From Lachnospiraceae bacterium (lineage in GTDB: Bacteria; Bacillota; Clostridia; Lachnospirales; Lachnospiraceae): a stretch of DNA of 7,898 nucleotides. The first letter of the stretch is position 1; each line of letters opens with the position of its first letter. Under the pieces are notes generated by a model that saw only the letters and a program-made list of their open reading frames with translations, did no database searches and was not told where the DNA came from. This document shows, piece after piece, positions 1-6,451 of the stretch. The DNA lies in contig CAAFTS010000121.1 of NCBI GenBank assembly GCA_900765975.1, positions 1-7,898 of the forward strand, written 5' to 3'. Both the position numbers and the translations under genes were made by a program.

Positions 1-51
1 GGGCTTTGCTAAGCCGATTGAACAATATTTATTTGGTAACTTATTAATCAG

Positions 52-84
52 GATACATGGATTTATGTATCTAAAAGATATTAT
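52..84 (+). promoter_or_regulatory. Candidate operator plus -10 box in front of hydA
   Basis: A perfect 7-bp inverted repeat, GATACAT at 52-58 and ATGTATC at 65-71, is separated by six bases. Eight bases later comes TATTAT (79-84), which matches the TATAAT -10 consensus at five of six positions. A -35 box would fall at about 56-61, inside the palindrome, and the bases there match the consensus poorly. This arrangement would suit an activator or a repressor binding the -35 region, with transcription starting near 91 and a short leader to the ATG at 111. No T-run follows the hairpin, so it does not look like a terminator. The function is inferred. Confidence 0.4.
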
Positions 85-110
85 ACGAGTAGATGTCGAG
101 GTGAAGGTAT

Positions 111-1508
111 ATGAAAACAGTGATTAAAAACGGGATGGTTGTGACATCGGGCAGTAGCTTTCCGGCAGATATTCTGATTGAAGGAGAGAAGATTCAAAGC
201 ATCGGGACTACCGGTAAAGAAACGTATGAGCAGATGGAAGATGTACAGATTATTGACGCGGCAGGAAAATATGTATTTCCGGGAGCGGTAGATGTACATA
301 CTCACATGGATCTGGATGTAGGAATTTCTCGGGCGGTAGATGATTTCTATGATGGAACGGTTGCAGCAGCATGTGGCGGCACGACATCCATCGTAGATCA
401 TATGGCATTTGGACCGGCTGGTATTCCTCTTCATTATATGTTTCATGAGTATGAGAAACTTGCCGGCGGGAAAGCGGTAATCGATTATGGTTTCCATGGG
501 ACGATGCAGCATTTGGACGATGATATTTTGGCAGAATTAGAGACCATGATGGCGGACGGAATCCCAAGTGTAAAATTGTATATGACGTATAATTACAAGA
601 TGAATGATGCGGAAATCTTACAGACATTGCGTAAGATGAAAGAAATCCATGGCATTACCGCCTTCCATTGTGAGAATCATGAAGTGACTGAATTTTTGAA
701 AAAGGAGAATCGAGAGAAAGGAAATCTGGCTCCTATTTATCATGCGAAGAGCAGACCGAATGCAGTGGAGGCAGAGGCGGTAGAAAGAGTTCTGCGATTG
801 GCAAGAATGGCAGGAGATGCGCCTGTATACATTGTACATTTGTCTTGCAAAGAAAGTCTTGAGGCAGTGCGTGTGGCGAGAAAAGAGGGACAGAAAAATA
901 TTTTTGTAGAAACTTGTCCACAGTATCTGACATTGACAGAGGAACGATATCTGGACGAAGATGGGCTGAAATATATTATGTCTCCGCCGCTGCGTACACA
1001 GGAAGACTGTGATGCGTTGTGGGAAGGAATTGCGGATGGTTCTATTCAAGTTGTTGCAACAGATCATTGTCCGTTTAATTATGCAAAGGAAAAGCAGATG
1101 GGAAAAGATGATTTCACCTGCTGCCCGAATGGGGCGCCGGGAGTGGAGGAAAGATTTTCCATTTTATTTTCCGAAGGAGTAAAAAAAGGAAGAATTACGT
1201 TGCAAAAACTTGTGCAAGTGGCATGTACTAATCCTTGCAGAATTTATGGACTAGCGCCGGAAAAAGGGGATATATATCCGGGGGCAGATGCAGATTTAAT
1301 TATTCTTGATCCAGAGAAGAACTATGAGTTGACGCATGATAGAATGCATGGAGCGGTTGATTATACAATGTATGAGGGAAAAGAGATAAAAGGTGAAATT
1401 AAGCTGGTAATGCAAAGAGGAAATATATTGGTTAAGGAGAATCAATTTATTGGAAAGAAAGGTGAGGGGAGATTTCTGCATAGAAAACCTTGTAATATAT
1501 TAGAGTAG
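111..1508 (+). CDS. hydA: Hydantoinase / dihydropyrimidinase, YgeZ (HyuA)-type
   Basis: A 465-residue cytoplasmic metal-dependent amidohydrolase that opens the ring of 5-substituted hydantoins or dihydropyrimidines to N-carbamoyl amino acids. The metal ligands of the family are all visible: His63 and His65 in DVHTH, the lysine that becomes carboxylated (Lys155 in SVKLYMTY, with Tyr160), His186 in FHCEN, His243 in YIVHLS and Asp318 in VATDHC. Long stretches such as YIMSPPLR, CPNGAPGVEER and the C-terminal GEGRFLHRKP resemble my recollection of E. coli YgeZ, an aryl-hydantoinase in that organism's purine-catabolism cluster. Length is normal and the gene looks complete. ATG 111 is the first start after an in-frame TGA at 102-104, and GAGGTGAAGG at 98-107 supplies the ribosome binding site. 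The next gene follows after 11 bases, so the two are probably cotranscribed. The exact substrate cannot be read from sequence; no carbamoylase is nearby. Confidence 0.93.
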   Translation: MKTVIKNGMVVTSGSSFPADILIEGEKIQSIGTTGKETYEQMEDVQIIDAAGKYVFPGAVDVHTHMDLDVGISRAVDDFYDGTVAAACGGTTSIVDHMAFGPAGIPLHYMFHEYEKLAGGKAVIDYGFHGTMQHLDDDILAELETMMADGIPSVKLYMTYNYKMNDAEILQTLRKMKEIHGITAFHCENHEVTEFLKKENREKGNLAPIYHAKSRPNAVEAEAVERVLRLARMAGDAPVYIVHLSCKESLEAVRVARKEGQKNIFVETCPQYLTLTEERYLDEDGLKYIMSPPLRTQEDCDALWEGIADGSIQVVATDHCPFNYAKEKQMGKDDFTCCPNGAPGVEERFSILFSEGVKKGRITLQKLVQVACTNPCRIYGLAPEKGDIYPGADADLIILDPEKNYELTHDRMHGAVDYTMYEGKEIKGEIKLVMQRGNILVKENQFIGKKGEGRFLHRKPCNILE

Positions 1509-1519
1509 GAGTGAACAAA

Positions 1520-2728
1520 ATGAAATATGATTTCAAAACAATTATGGATAGAAAAGGAAAGGATTCAATTGCTGTAGATGTAATTCCGTTTTCTGATGCA
1601 AAGGTCAAAGATGGATTTAATAGAATTCCTATGTGGGTCGCAGATATGAATTTTCAAACGGCTCCGTCTATCCCAGAAGCTATGATTGAGAGAACAAAAC
1701 ATACAGCATATGGTTATTTTACTCCGAGAAAAGAGTATTATGATGCAATTATAGATTGGCAGGAGACGCGAAATAATGTATCAGGACTAACGGAAGAGTG
1801 CATTGGTTATGAGAATGGAGTTTTAGGCGGAGTTATAAGTGCTCTTAATGTATTTTGTTCGAGAGGCGATAAGGTATTACTACATGCGCCAACTTATATT
1901 GGATTTTCTCATAGTCTGGAAAATAATGGGTATAAAATTGTTCATAGTCCTCTCAAGCAGGATGAAAAAGGGATATGGAGAATCGATTTTGCCGATATGG
2001 AACAGAAGTTAAAAGATGAAAAAATCCATGCTGCGATTTTTTGTTCTCCTCATAATCCATGCGGAAGAGTGTGGGAACAGTGGGAAATAGAGCAGGTAAT
2101 GGAATTGTATCGAAAATACAATGTAATGGTTGTTTCTGATGAGATCTGGTCAGATATTGTTATGCCAGGATATAAGCACATTCCAACCCAAAGCATTTCA
2201 GAAGATGCAAAAATGCGAACTGTAGCGTTGTATGCGCCATCGAAAACATTTAATTTGGCTGGATTAGTGGGGAGTTATCATATTATCTATAATTCGGTAT
2301 GGAGAGACAGGATTCGAAAGGAATCATCGCTTAGTCATTACAACAATATGAATGTACTTTCTATGTATGCACTGATTGGCGCATACTCACAGACTGGAAA
2401 AGAGTGGGTGCAAGAGTTGTGTGAAACATTAAATGAAAATATTGATTATGCATGGAATTATATTCAGACGAAGTTTGAAGGCGTGTCAGCAGCTCGTCCA
2501 GAAGGAACATATATGTTATTATTGGATTGCAAAGAGTGGTGTGAAAAGCATAATAAATCCATTGATGAACTACAGAGAGCTGGTGTTGAAGTAGGTGTAA
2601 TCTGGCAGGATGGAAGACCTTTTTACAGTCCTTATGGAATACGAATGAATCTTGCATTGCCAAAAGCTTTGGTAGAAGAAGCATTTGACAGATTAGATCG
2701 CTATGTATTCAATGTTAAATCTTTGTAA
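1520..2728 (+). CDS. patB: MalY/PatB-family PLP-dependent cystathionine beta-lyase (C-S lyase)
   Basis: A 402-residue fold-type I PLP enzyme of the aminotransferase class I/II superfamily, expected to split C-S bonds of cystathionine or cysteine conjugates into a thiol, pyruvate and ammonia in the cytoplasm. Family landmarks, numbered from ATG 1520, are the N-terminal MKYDF, MWVADM near 38-43, the CSPHNPCGR loop (Asn179), the cofactor-contacting SDEIW (Asp207), the Schiff-base lysine in YAPSKTFNLAG (Lys242) and the carboxylate-binding arginine in YGIRMNLALP (Arg375). An in-frame GTG at 1511 would add three residues, but AGGAG at 1507-1511 overlaps it and sits eight bases before ATG 1520, which also matches the family's usual N terminus. 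It lies 11 bases behind hydA and is probably in the same operon. Some relatives also modulate regulators (E. coli MalY and MalT); nothing here points to that. The physiological substrate is unknown. Confidence 0.9.
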   Translation: MKYDFKTIMDRKGKDSIAVDVIPFSDAKVKDGFNRIPMWVADMNFQTAPSIPEAMIERTKHTAYGYFTPRKEYYDAIIDWQETRNNVSGLTEECIGYENGVLGGVISALNVFCSRGDKVLLHAPTYIGFSHSLENNGYKIVHSPLKQDEKGIWRIDFADMEQKLKDEKIHAAIFCSPHNPCGRVWEQWEIEQVMELYRKYNVMVVSDEIWSDIVMPGYKHIPTQSISEDAKMRTVALYAPSKTFNLAGLVGSYHIIYNSVWRDRIRKESSLSHYNNMNVLSMYALIGAYSQTGKEWVQELCETLNENIDYAWNYIQTKFEGVSAARPEGTYMLLLDCKEWCEKHNKSIDELQRAGVEVGVIWQDGRPFYSPYGIRMNLALPKALVEEAFDRLDRYVFNVKSL

Positions 2729-2774
2729 AATTAGAGTTAAATCATAGAAAATGTGGTTTAAGTCTTTGTAAAGA
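2715..2774 (+). promoter_or_regulatory. Phased TTAA-type repeats, possible PhoP (Pho box) region
   Basis: TTAAATCTTTGTAAA (2715-2729) recurs with one mismatch at 2758-2772. Between them TTAAAT appears again at 2737. Hexamers begin at 2715 (TTAAAT), 2726 (TAAAAT), 2737 (TTAAAT), 2758 (TTAAGT) and 2769 (TAAAGA), close to multiples of 11 bp. PhoP in Bacillus binds TTAACA-like hexamers with about 11-bp phasing, and the next gene is a phosphate transporter. The copies are imperfect and the DNA is AT-rich, so this is a suggestion only. The first copy overlaps the end of the preceding lyase gene. Confidence 0.3.
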
Positions 2775-2787
2775 TATGGTAAACTGA

Positions 2788-2817
2788 GTCCCGCAGGTCA
2801 AAAAAGGCCTGTGGGAC
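2788..2817 (+). terminator. Strong hairpin, probable terminator after the hydA-patB operon
   Basis: GTCCCGCAGGTC (2788-2799) pairs with GGCCTGTGGGAC (2806-2817) to form a 12-bp stem with two G-U pairs around a six-adenine loop. The T-run behind it is short (TTTAT). It lies 60 bases after the lyase stop and 40 bases before the transporter ATG, so it may be a weak terminator of the first operon or a leader hairpin of the transporter mRNA. No convincing promoter fits between it and the transporter's ribosome binding site. Confidence 0.55.
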
Positions 2818-2857
2818 TTTATGTAAAATCATATTTGAACAACAGGAGAAAAAAGAA

Positions 2858-4483
2858 ATGGGGATAAGTGATATTTTATCTTTACTTGGTGGTCTGGCGC
2901 TGTTTTTGTATGGAATGCAAATGATGAGCAATGGCCTGGAAGCAGCAGCCGGTAACAAAATGAAACAGATTTTGGAAAAATTGACCTCAAATCGATTTAA
3001 GGCAGTACTTGTAGGAGCAGCGATTACAGCTGTGATTCAATCCTCTTCAGCCACAACCGTTATGGTGGTCGGATTTGTAAACTCTGGATTGATGACCTTG
3101 AATCAGGCAGTCTGGATTATTATGGGAGCGAATATTGGTACAACCATTACCGGACAGTTGATTGCGTTGGATATGGGAGCAATAGCACCTCTGATTGCAT
3201 TTTTAGGAGTTGCCTGCATCATGTTTATGAAGAGTGAACGGGCACGTCATATTGCTGGAATTTTTGCAGGACTTGGAGTGCTTTTTATCGGAATGGATAT
3301 GATGAGCGCTTCAATGGCACCACTTCGGGATTCTGAGATGTTTATGAACTTTATGACAAACTTCTCTAATCCATTAGTTGGAATTTTGGTGGGAGCTGTC
3401 TTTACAGCAGTGATTCAGTCTTCTTCCGCATCTGTAGGTATTTTACAAGCACTTGCCGCAACAGGAATGATTCCGTTGTCCAGTGCAGTTTATGTGCTAT
3501 TTGGTCAGAATATCGGCACATGTATTACAGCGGTACTGGCATCCATTGGTACAAAGACAAATGCGAAGAGAACAACGGTAATTCATTTGTCTTTTAATAT
3601 CATTGGAACAACAATTTTTACAATTTTATGTATGGTGACACCATTTGTCAGCTGGATGGAAGCGTTCAATACAGATCCGGTAGCTCAGATCGCGAATACG
3701 CATACTGTATTTAACATTGTAACAACATTATTATTACTTCCATTCGGTAATCTTCTGGCAGAATTTGCAACCAAGATTTTACCAGAAAATGACAAGGAAG
3801 AAGAAACGGTACAGAAGTTAATGTATATCCGACCGTTCGAAAGCAATTATCCGGTAGGTCATACGGCAGTAGTGCTTTCTCAGATTGAGAGAGAGGTTGG
3901 TCGTATGATGGAAAAAGTAAAGAAAAACGTAGAAGAGAGTTATGACGCAGTTCTTTCCGGAAAAACAGATGCCTTGGAAGAGATTGAAAACAGAGAAGAC
4001 TATATCGATTATTTGAATGGTGAAATTTCCAGATATATCGTAAGTTTGATGTCAGTGGAAATGTCAGAACAGGACAGCCGGAGTATTAACAGTTACTATA
4101 TGATGATCAGTAACATTGAACGAATCGGCGACCATGCCATGAATGTTGCAGAATATACAAAATTCATGAAGAAATGGGATGTTAAGCTGACTGATGAGGC
4201 AAAAGAAGAAGTAGAAAAAATGAAAGAAATCAGTGTACAGACATTGGAGGCTTTGGATTTTACCGATTTAGCGCAGGCAGAAGAAATTCTTCAAAAGGTT
4301 AGTGATGGAGAAAAAGCAATCGATGATATGCAGAAAAAATATCTGAAACAACAGATTAAGCGCGCGAAAAAAGGGGATTGCAAAGCTGAGGCAGGAATTA
4401 TGTTCTCTGAACTTTTGACAGACTTTGAACGAATCGGCGATTACGCATTGAATGTGGCACAGTTGTATAAGGAGATGGCTTAA
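2858..4483 (+). CDS. Na/Pi cotransporter family protein with C-terminal PhoU-like domain
   Basis: A 541-residue inner-membrane protein of the Na/Pi cotransporter (NptA/PNaS, E. coli YjbB-like) family, moving inorganic phosphate across the membrane, with direction dependent on the organism. The first 300 residues hold hydrophobic segments in two inverted-topology repeats, each with the diagnostic QSSSA motif (61-65 and 187-191) followed by GANIGTTIT (90-98) or GQNIGTCIT (216-224). Residues of about 330-541 are soluble and helical, with the two PhoU signatures ERIGDHAMN (421-429) and ERIGDYALN (524-532), which in this family are thought to link transport to phosphate status or metal binding. 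Length is normal and both ends look intact. ATG 2858 is supported by AGGAG at 2844-2848 and by a typical N terminus. Possible PhoP-type repeats lie upstream. It appears to be its own transcription unit. Confidence 0.94.
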   Translation: MGISDILSLLGGLALFLYGMQMMSNGLEAAAGNKMKQILEKLTSNRFKAVLVGAAITAVIQSSSATTVMVVGFVNSGLMTLNQAVWIIMGANIGTTITGQLIALDMGAIAPLIAFLGVACIMFMKSERARHIAGIFAGLGVLFIGMDMMSASMAPLRDSEMFMNFMTNFSNPLVGILVGAVFTAVIQSSSASVGILQALAATGMIPLSSAVYVLFGQNIGTCITAVLASIGTKTNAKRTTVIHLSFNIIGTTIFTILCMVTPFVSWMEAFNTDPVAQIANTHTVFNIVTTLLLLPFGNLLAEFATKILPENDKEEETVQKLMYIRPFESNYPVGHTAVVLSQIEREVGRMMEKVKKNVEESYDAVLSGKTDALEEIENREDYIDYLNGEISRYIVSLMSVEMSEQDSRSINSYYMMISNIERIGDHAMNVAEYTKFMKKWDVKLTDEAKEEVEKMKEISVQTLEALDFTDLAQAEEILQKVSDGEKAIDDMQKKYLKQQIKRAKKGDCKAEAGIMFSELLTDFERIGDYALNVAQLYKEMA

Positions 4484-4510
4484 TTTTAAATCAATCTGTA
4501 GTCATAAGGA

Positions 4511-4540
4511 TTGAGCGTGACAGAAAAACAGAATTATGAT
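4511..4540 (+). promoter_or_regulatory. Candidate sigma-A promoter for dus
   Basis: TTGAGC (4511-4516) and TATGAT (4535-4540) are separated by 18 bases and match the TTGACA/TATAAT consensus at four and five positions respectively. Transcription would begin near 4547, right at the start of the following stem-loop, giving a leader of about 53 bases. The assignment is by eye. Confidence 0.5.
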
Positions 4541-4542
4541 AT

Positions 4543-4580
4543 AAGTATGAGGGAAACCTTTCGGGGTGACCCTCATATTT
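4543..4580 (+). other. Stem-loop at the 5' end of the predicted dus mRNA (or terminator of the Pi transporter)
   Basis: TATGAGGG (4546-4553) pairs perfectly with CCCTCATA (4570-4577). The stem can extend outward by three pairs (4543-4545 with 4578-4580) and continue inward with ACC/GGT (4556-4558 with 4565-4567) across an AA/GA internal loop. Only a few T residues follow and the Shine-Dalgarno of dus begins seven bases after it. If the promoter at 4511-4540 is real, an efficient terminator here would silence dus, so a 5' leader structure is the better reading. A weak terminator of the upstream transporter remains possible. Confidence 0.5.
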
Positions 4581-4599
4581 TATGATAAGGAGAATGATC

Positions 4600-5562
4600 A
4601 TGCAATTATATGCCGCACCGCTGGAAGGGATTACCGGTTATGTATTCCGAAATGCCTTTTGTAAGTGTTTTGACAATGTAGATAAATATTTTATTCCGTT
4701 TATCCAGCCCAATCAGAAGGGACATTTTAGTTCCAGAGAGAAACAGGATGTAACACCGGAAAATAATCAAGGAATGTATGCAGTGCCGCAGATTCTGACA
4801 AATTCGTCAGAGGATTTTCTGCGTACTGCATGGAAACTGAAAAAAACATACGGATATCAGGAGGTAAATCTCAATCTGGGATGTCCGTCCAAAACAGTGA
4901 TTTCCAAAAAAAGGGGTTCCGGATTTCTGGCATACCCGGAAGAATTAAAAGAATTTCTGGCAGAAATCTTTGAAAATACAGAGGTAGAGATTTCCATTAA
5001 AACAAGAATCGGAAAAGAAAGCCCAGATGAATTTGCCCGGATATTGGAGATCTATAATGAGTTTCCGGTAAAAGAGTTGATCATTCACCCGAGGGTGCAG
5101 ACAGATTTTTATAAAAATCATCCCAATCTGGAAGTATTTGAGACAGCATTGAAGACTGCCAAAATGCCTGTTTGTTATAATGGAGATATTTTTTCAATAG
5201 AAGATTATGAGCAATTTACAGAACGTTTTCCACAGGTGGATCGTATGATGCTGGGCAGAGGGCTTCTAAAGAATCCCGGGTTGACAAGACAAATCCGGCA
5301 GCAGGTTGTACTGGACAAGGAAACGTTGAGACGGTTCCATGATTGTCTGTATCAAGGCTATTGTCCGGTACTGTCTGGAGACAGAACTATTTTATTTAAA
5401 ATGAAAGAGTTGTGGGGATTTCTTGCACCGGTATTCACTTCATATGAAAAATATGCCAAAAAAATTAAAAAAGCAGAAAAATTGTGGGTATACGAAGAAA
5501 TAGTAGAGAAATTATTTGCAGAACAGCAGTTGATTATTGACAAAAAGGGACCGGATTGTTAA
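4600..5562 (+). CDS. dus: tRNA-dihydrouridine synthase (Dus) family protein
   Basis: A 320-residue FMN-dependent TIM-barrel flavoprotein that reduces uridines of tRNA to dihydrouridine using NADPH. Numbered from ATG 4600, it shows the flavin-binding N terminus YAAPLEGITGYVFRN, the NLNLGCPSK motif with the catalytic cysteine at 95, IKTRIG with Lys134, the IHPR motif with His163, the YNGDI strand near 193-197, and MLGRGLLKNP near 217-226, which binds the FMN phosphate. A helical C-terminal part follows. Upstream in-frame ATGs at 4582 and 4594 are unlikely starts, because AAGGAG at 4587-4592 lies seven bases before ATG 4600 and the family begins almost directly with the flavin loop. Length is normal. 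Which uridine it modifies cannot be told. No terminator separates it from the following regulator gene, so some read-through is likely. Confidence 0.92.
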   Translation: MQLYAAPLEGITGYVFRNAFCKCFDNVDKYFIPFIQPNQKGHFSSREKQDVTPENNQGMYAVPQILTNSSEDFLRTAWKLKKTYGYQEVNLNLGCPSKTVISKKRGSGFLAYPEELKEFLAEIFENTEVEISIKTRIGKESPDEFARILEIYNEFPVKELIIHPRVQTDFYKNHPNLEVFETALKTAKMPVCYNGDIFSIEDYEQFTERFPQVDRMMLGRGLLKNPGLTRQIRQQVVLDKETLRRFHDCLYQGYCPVLSGDRTILFKMKELWGFLAPVFTSYEKYAKKIKKAEKLWVYEEIVEKLFAEQQLIIDKKGPDC

Positions 5563-5565
5563 TAT
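5537..5565 (+). promoter_or_regulatory. Promoter for the GntR regulator, inside the end of dus
   Basis: A perfect TTGACA (5537-5542) lies 17 bases before TAATAT (5560-5565), which matches the -10 consensus at four of six positions and contains the dus stop codon. The start of transcription would be near 5572, inside the operator that begins at 5566. Confidence 0.6.
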
Positions 5566-5582
5566 GGTGACATGGTAATACC
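5566..5582 (+). promoter_or_regulatory. Probable GntR operator 1 (autoregulation)
   Basis: GGTGACATGGTAATACC contains the near-perfect palindrome GGTA-A-TACC (5574-5582) and an extra GGT half-site eight bases upstream. The same nine bases recur before the permease at 6415. The sequence resembles the GT-N(n)-AC operators bound by HutC/FarR-type GntR proteins. Its position immediately after the -10 box would block transcription of the regulator's own gene. Confidence 0.6.
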
Positions 5583-5608
5583 TTACGGAGGTTTAGGAAG
5601 AAAAATAT

Positions 5609-6367
5609 ATGGAAATACAGTCTATAACGAATGCAAATTTGAGTACTATGGCAAAGGAACAGCTTTACCGATATATTCGAAGCATGGATTTAAATGAGAA
5701 TACGAAATTGCCACCGGAGAATGAATTAGGGGTAAAATTGGGTGTAAGCAGAGTTACGGTGCGACGTGCGTTAGATGAGTTAGAACGAGAAGGAATTGTT
5801 ATAAGAATTCATGGAAGAGGAACATTTGTCAATCCGGAGGCTTTGAAAATTCAGGTAAATCTGATGCCTGGAGAGGAGTTTACAAGGCTTATTGAAAAAT
5901 GTGGATATCAAGCATCCTTTGAAATTAGCGATATTCGACGTAAAAAATCAGATAAAAAAACTGCACAGTTATTGGGGATAGAGGCTGGAGAAGAAATTTA
6001 TGAGATTGAAAAGCTGTATTTTGCAGATAAGCATCCGGCTATTATCAGTATTGATTCTTTTGCTTGCAGTTTGATCGGAATTGAATTAACAAAAGAAGTG
6101 ATGGGAAAAAAATCTGTGTTTGACATTTTGCATCAGTATGGTGGATGTTTTATTGCCAGAGATAAGATTTCTATAAGAACGATGAACCGTAAAGAGATGG
6201 AAAAAAATACCATGTGCGGAAAAAGTATGGAATGTGACAGTGTTTTGGTGTTTTATGGAGAAAATTATAATCAAGATAATAAACTTGTAATGCTTGATCA
6301 GGAATATTATGATACAAACTATGTTAAATTTAGCTTGATGAGAGTGAAGAATGTAAAAAATTCTTAA
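5609..6367 (+). CDS. GntR-family transcriptional regulator, HutC type with UTRA ligand domain
   Basis: A 252-residue cytoplasmic DNA-binding protein. The winged helix-turn-helix occupies roughly residues 15-75, with the classic GntR run LPPENELGVKLGVSRVTVRR and the wing HGRGTFV (68-74). Residues of about 90-245 match the pattern of a UTRA effector domain (LLGIEAGEEIYEIEKLYFAD, then a C-terminal beta strand ending in MLDQEYYD), which in relatives binds sugars, amino acids or other small metabolites. ATG 5609 is preceded by AGGAAG at 5595-5600; a stronger-looking GGAGG at 5587-5591 is too distant. Two similar operator-like elements, one over its own start region and one before the purine permease, suggest that it represses both genes and is released by a nucleobase or related compound. 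That ligand is inferred from context only. A terminator follows the gene. Confidence 0.92.
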   Translation: MEIQSITNANLSTMAKEQLYRYIRSMDLNENTKLPPENELGVKLGVSRVTVRRALDELEREGIVIRIHGRGTFVNPEALKIQVNLMPGEEFTRLIEKCGYQASFEISDIRRKKSDKKTAQLLGIEAGEEIYEIEKLYFADKHPAIISIDSFACSLIGIELTKEVMGKKSVFDILHQYGGCFIARDKISIRTMNRKEMEKNTMCGKSMECDSVLVFYGENYNQDNKLVMLDQEYYDTNYVKFSLMRVKNVKNS

Positions 6368-6375
6368 TGATAAAA

Positions 6376-6400
6376 GAGAAGTTGTAAAAACTTCTTTTTT
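6376..6400 (+). terminator. Intrinsic terminator after the GntR gene
   Basis: AGAAGTT (6377-6383) pairs with AACTTCT (6389-6395) around the loop GTAAA, followed by a run of T to position 6400. A-rich bases before the stem can pair with the T-run. It starts nine bases after the stop codon and implies that the permease needs its own promoter. Confidence 0.8.
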
Positions 6401-6414
6401 ATAGAAAACAAAAA

Positions 6415-6431
6415 GGTAATACCATAATACC
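6415..6431 (+). promoter_or_regulatory. Probable GntR operator 2 with embedded -10 box, in front of the permease
   Basis: GGTAATACCATAATACC carries the same nine-base palindrome as operator 1 (here 6415-6423) plus an ATACC half-site on its other side. Its reverse complement agrees with operator 1 at 13 of 17 positions. CATAAT at 6423-6428 is a five-of-six -10 match, though the -35 region at about 6400-6405 is poor. Transcription would then start near 6435, just before the ribosome binding site. Repressor binding would cover this promoter. Confidence 0.55.
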
Positions 6432-6451
6432 AAAAAGGAGAGGAGAAAGGT

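Noticed and set aside
2..15. Small hairpin GGCTT-TGCT-AAGCC at the left edge
   Set aside because: Only five pairs, no T-run, and cut by the window edge; could be part of an upstream element but cannot be judged.
32..50. TTGGTAACTTATTAATC resembling the GntR operator half-site
   Set aside because: It keeps only GGTAA of the palindrome and lacks the TACC arm; not enough to link hydA to the GntR circuit. The same applies to TATGGTAA at 2775-2782.
2..127. An open frame on the + strand from the window edge to a TAA at 125-127, overlapping the start of hydA by 17 bases
   Set aside because: It could be the tail of an upstream gene, but 41 open codons can arise by chance in a six-frame view, the peptide resembles nothing I recognise, and the stretch carries a likely promoter and inverted repeat.
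81..1067. Overlapping reverse-strand open frames opposite hydA
   Set aside because: They lie antisense to a clearly coding gene, have odd composition rich in Cys, His and Phe, and show no recognisable family motif.
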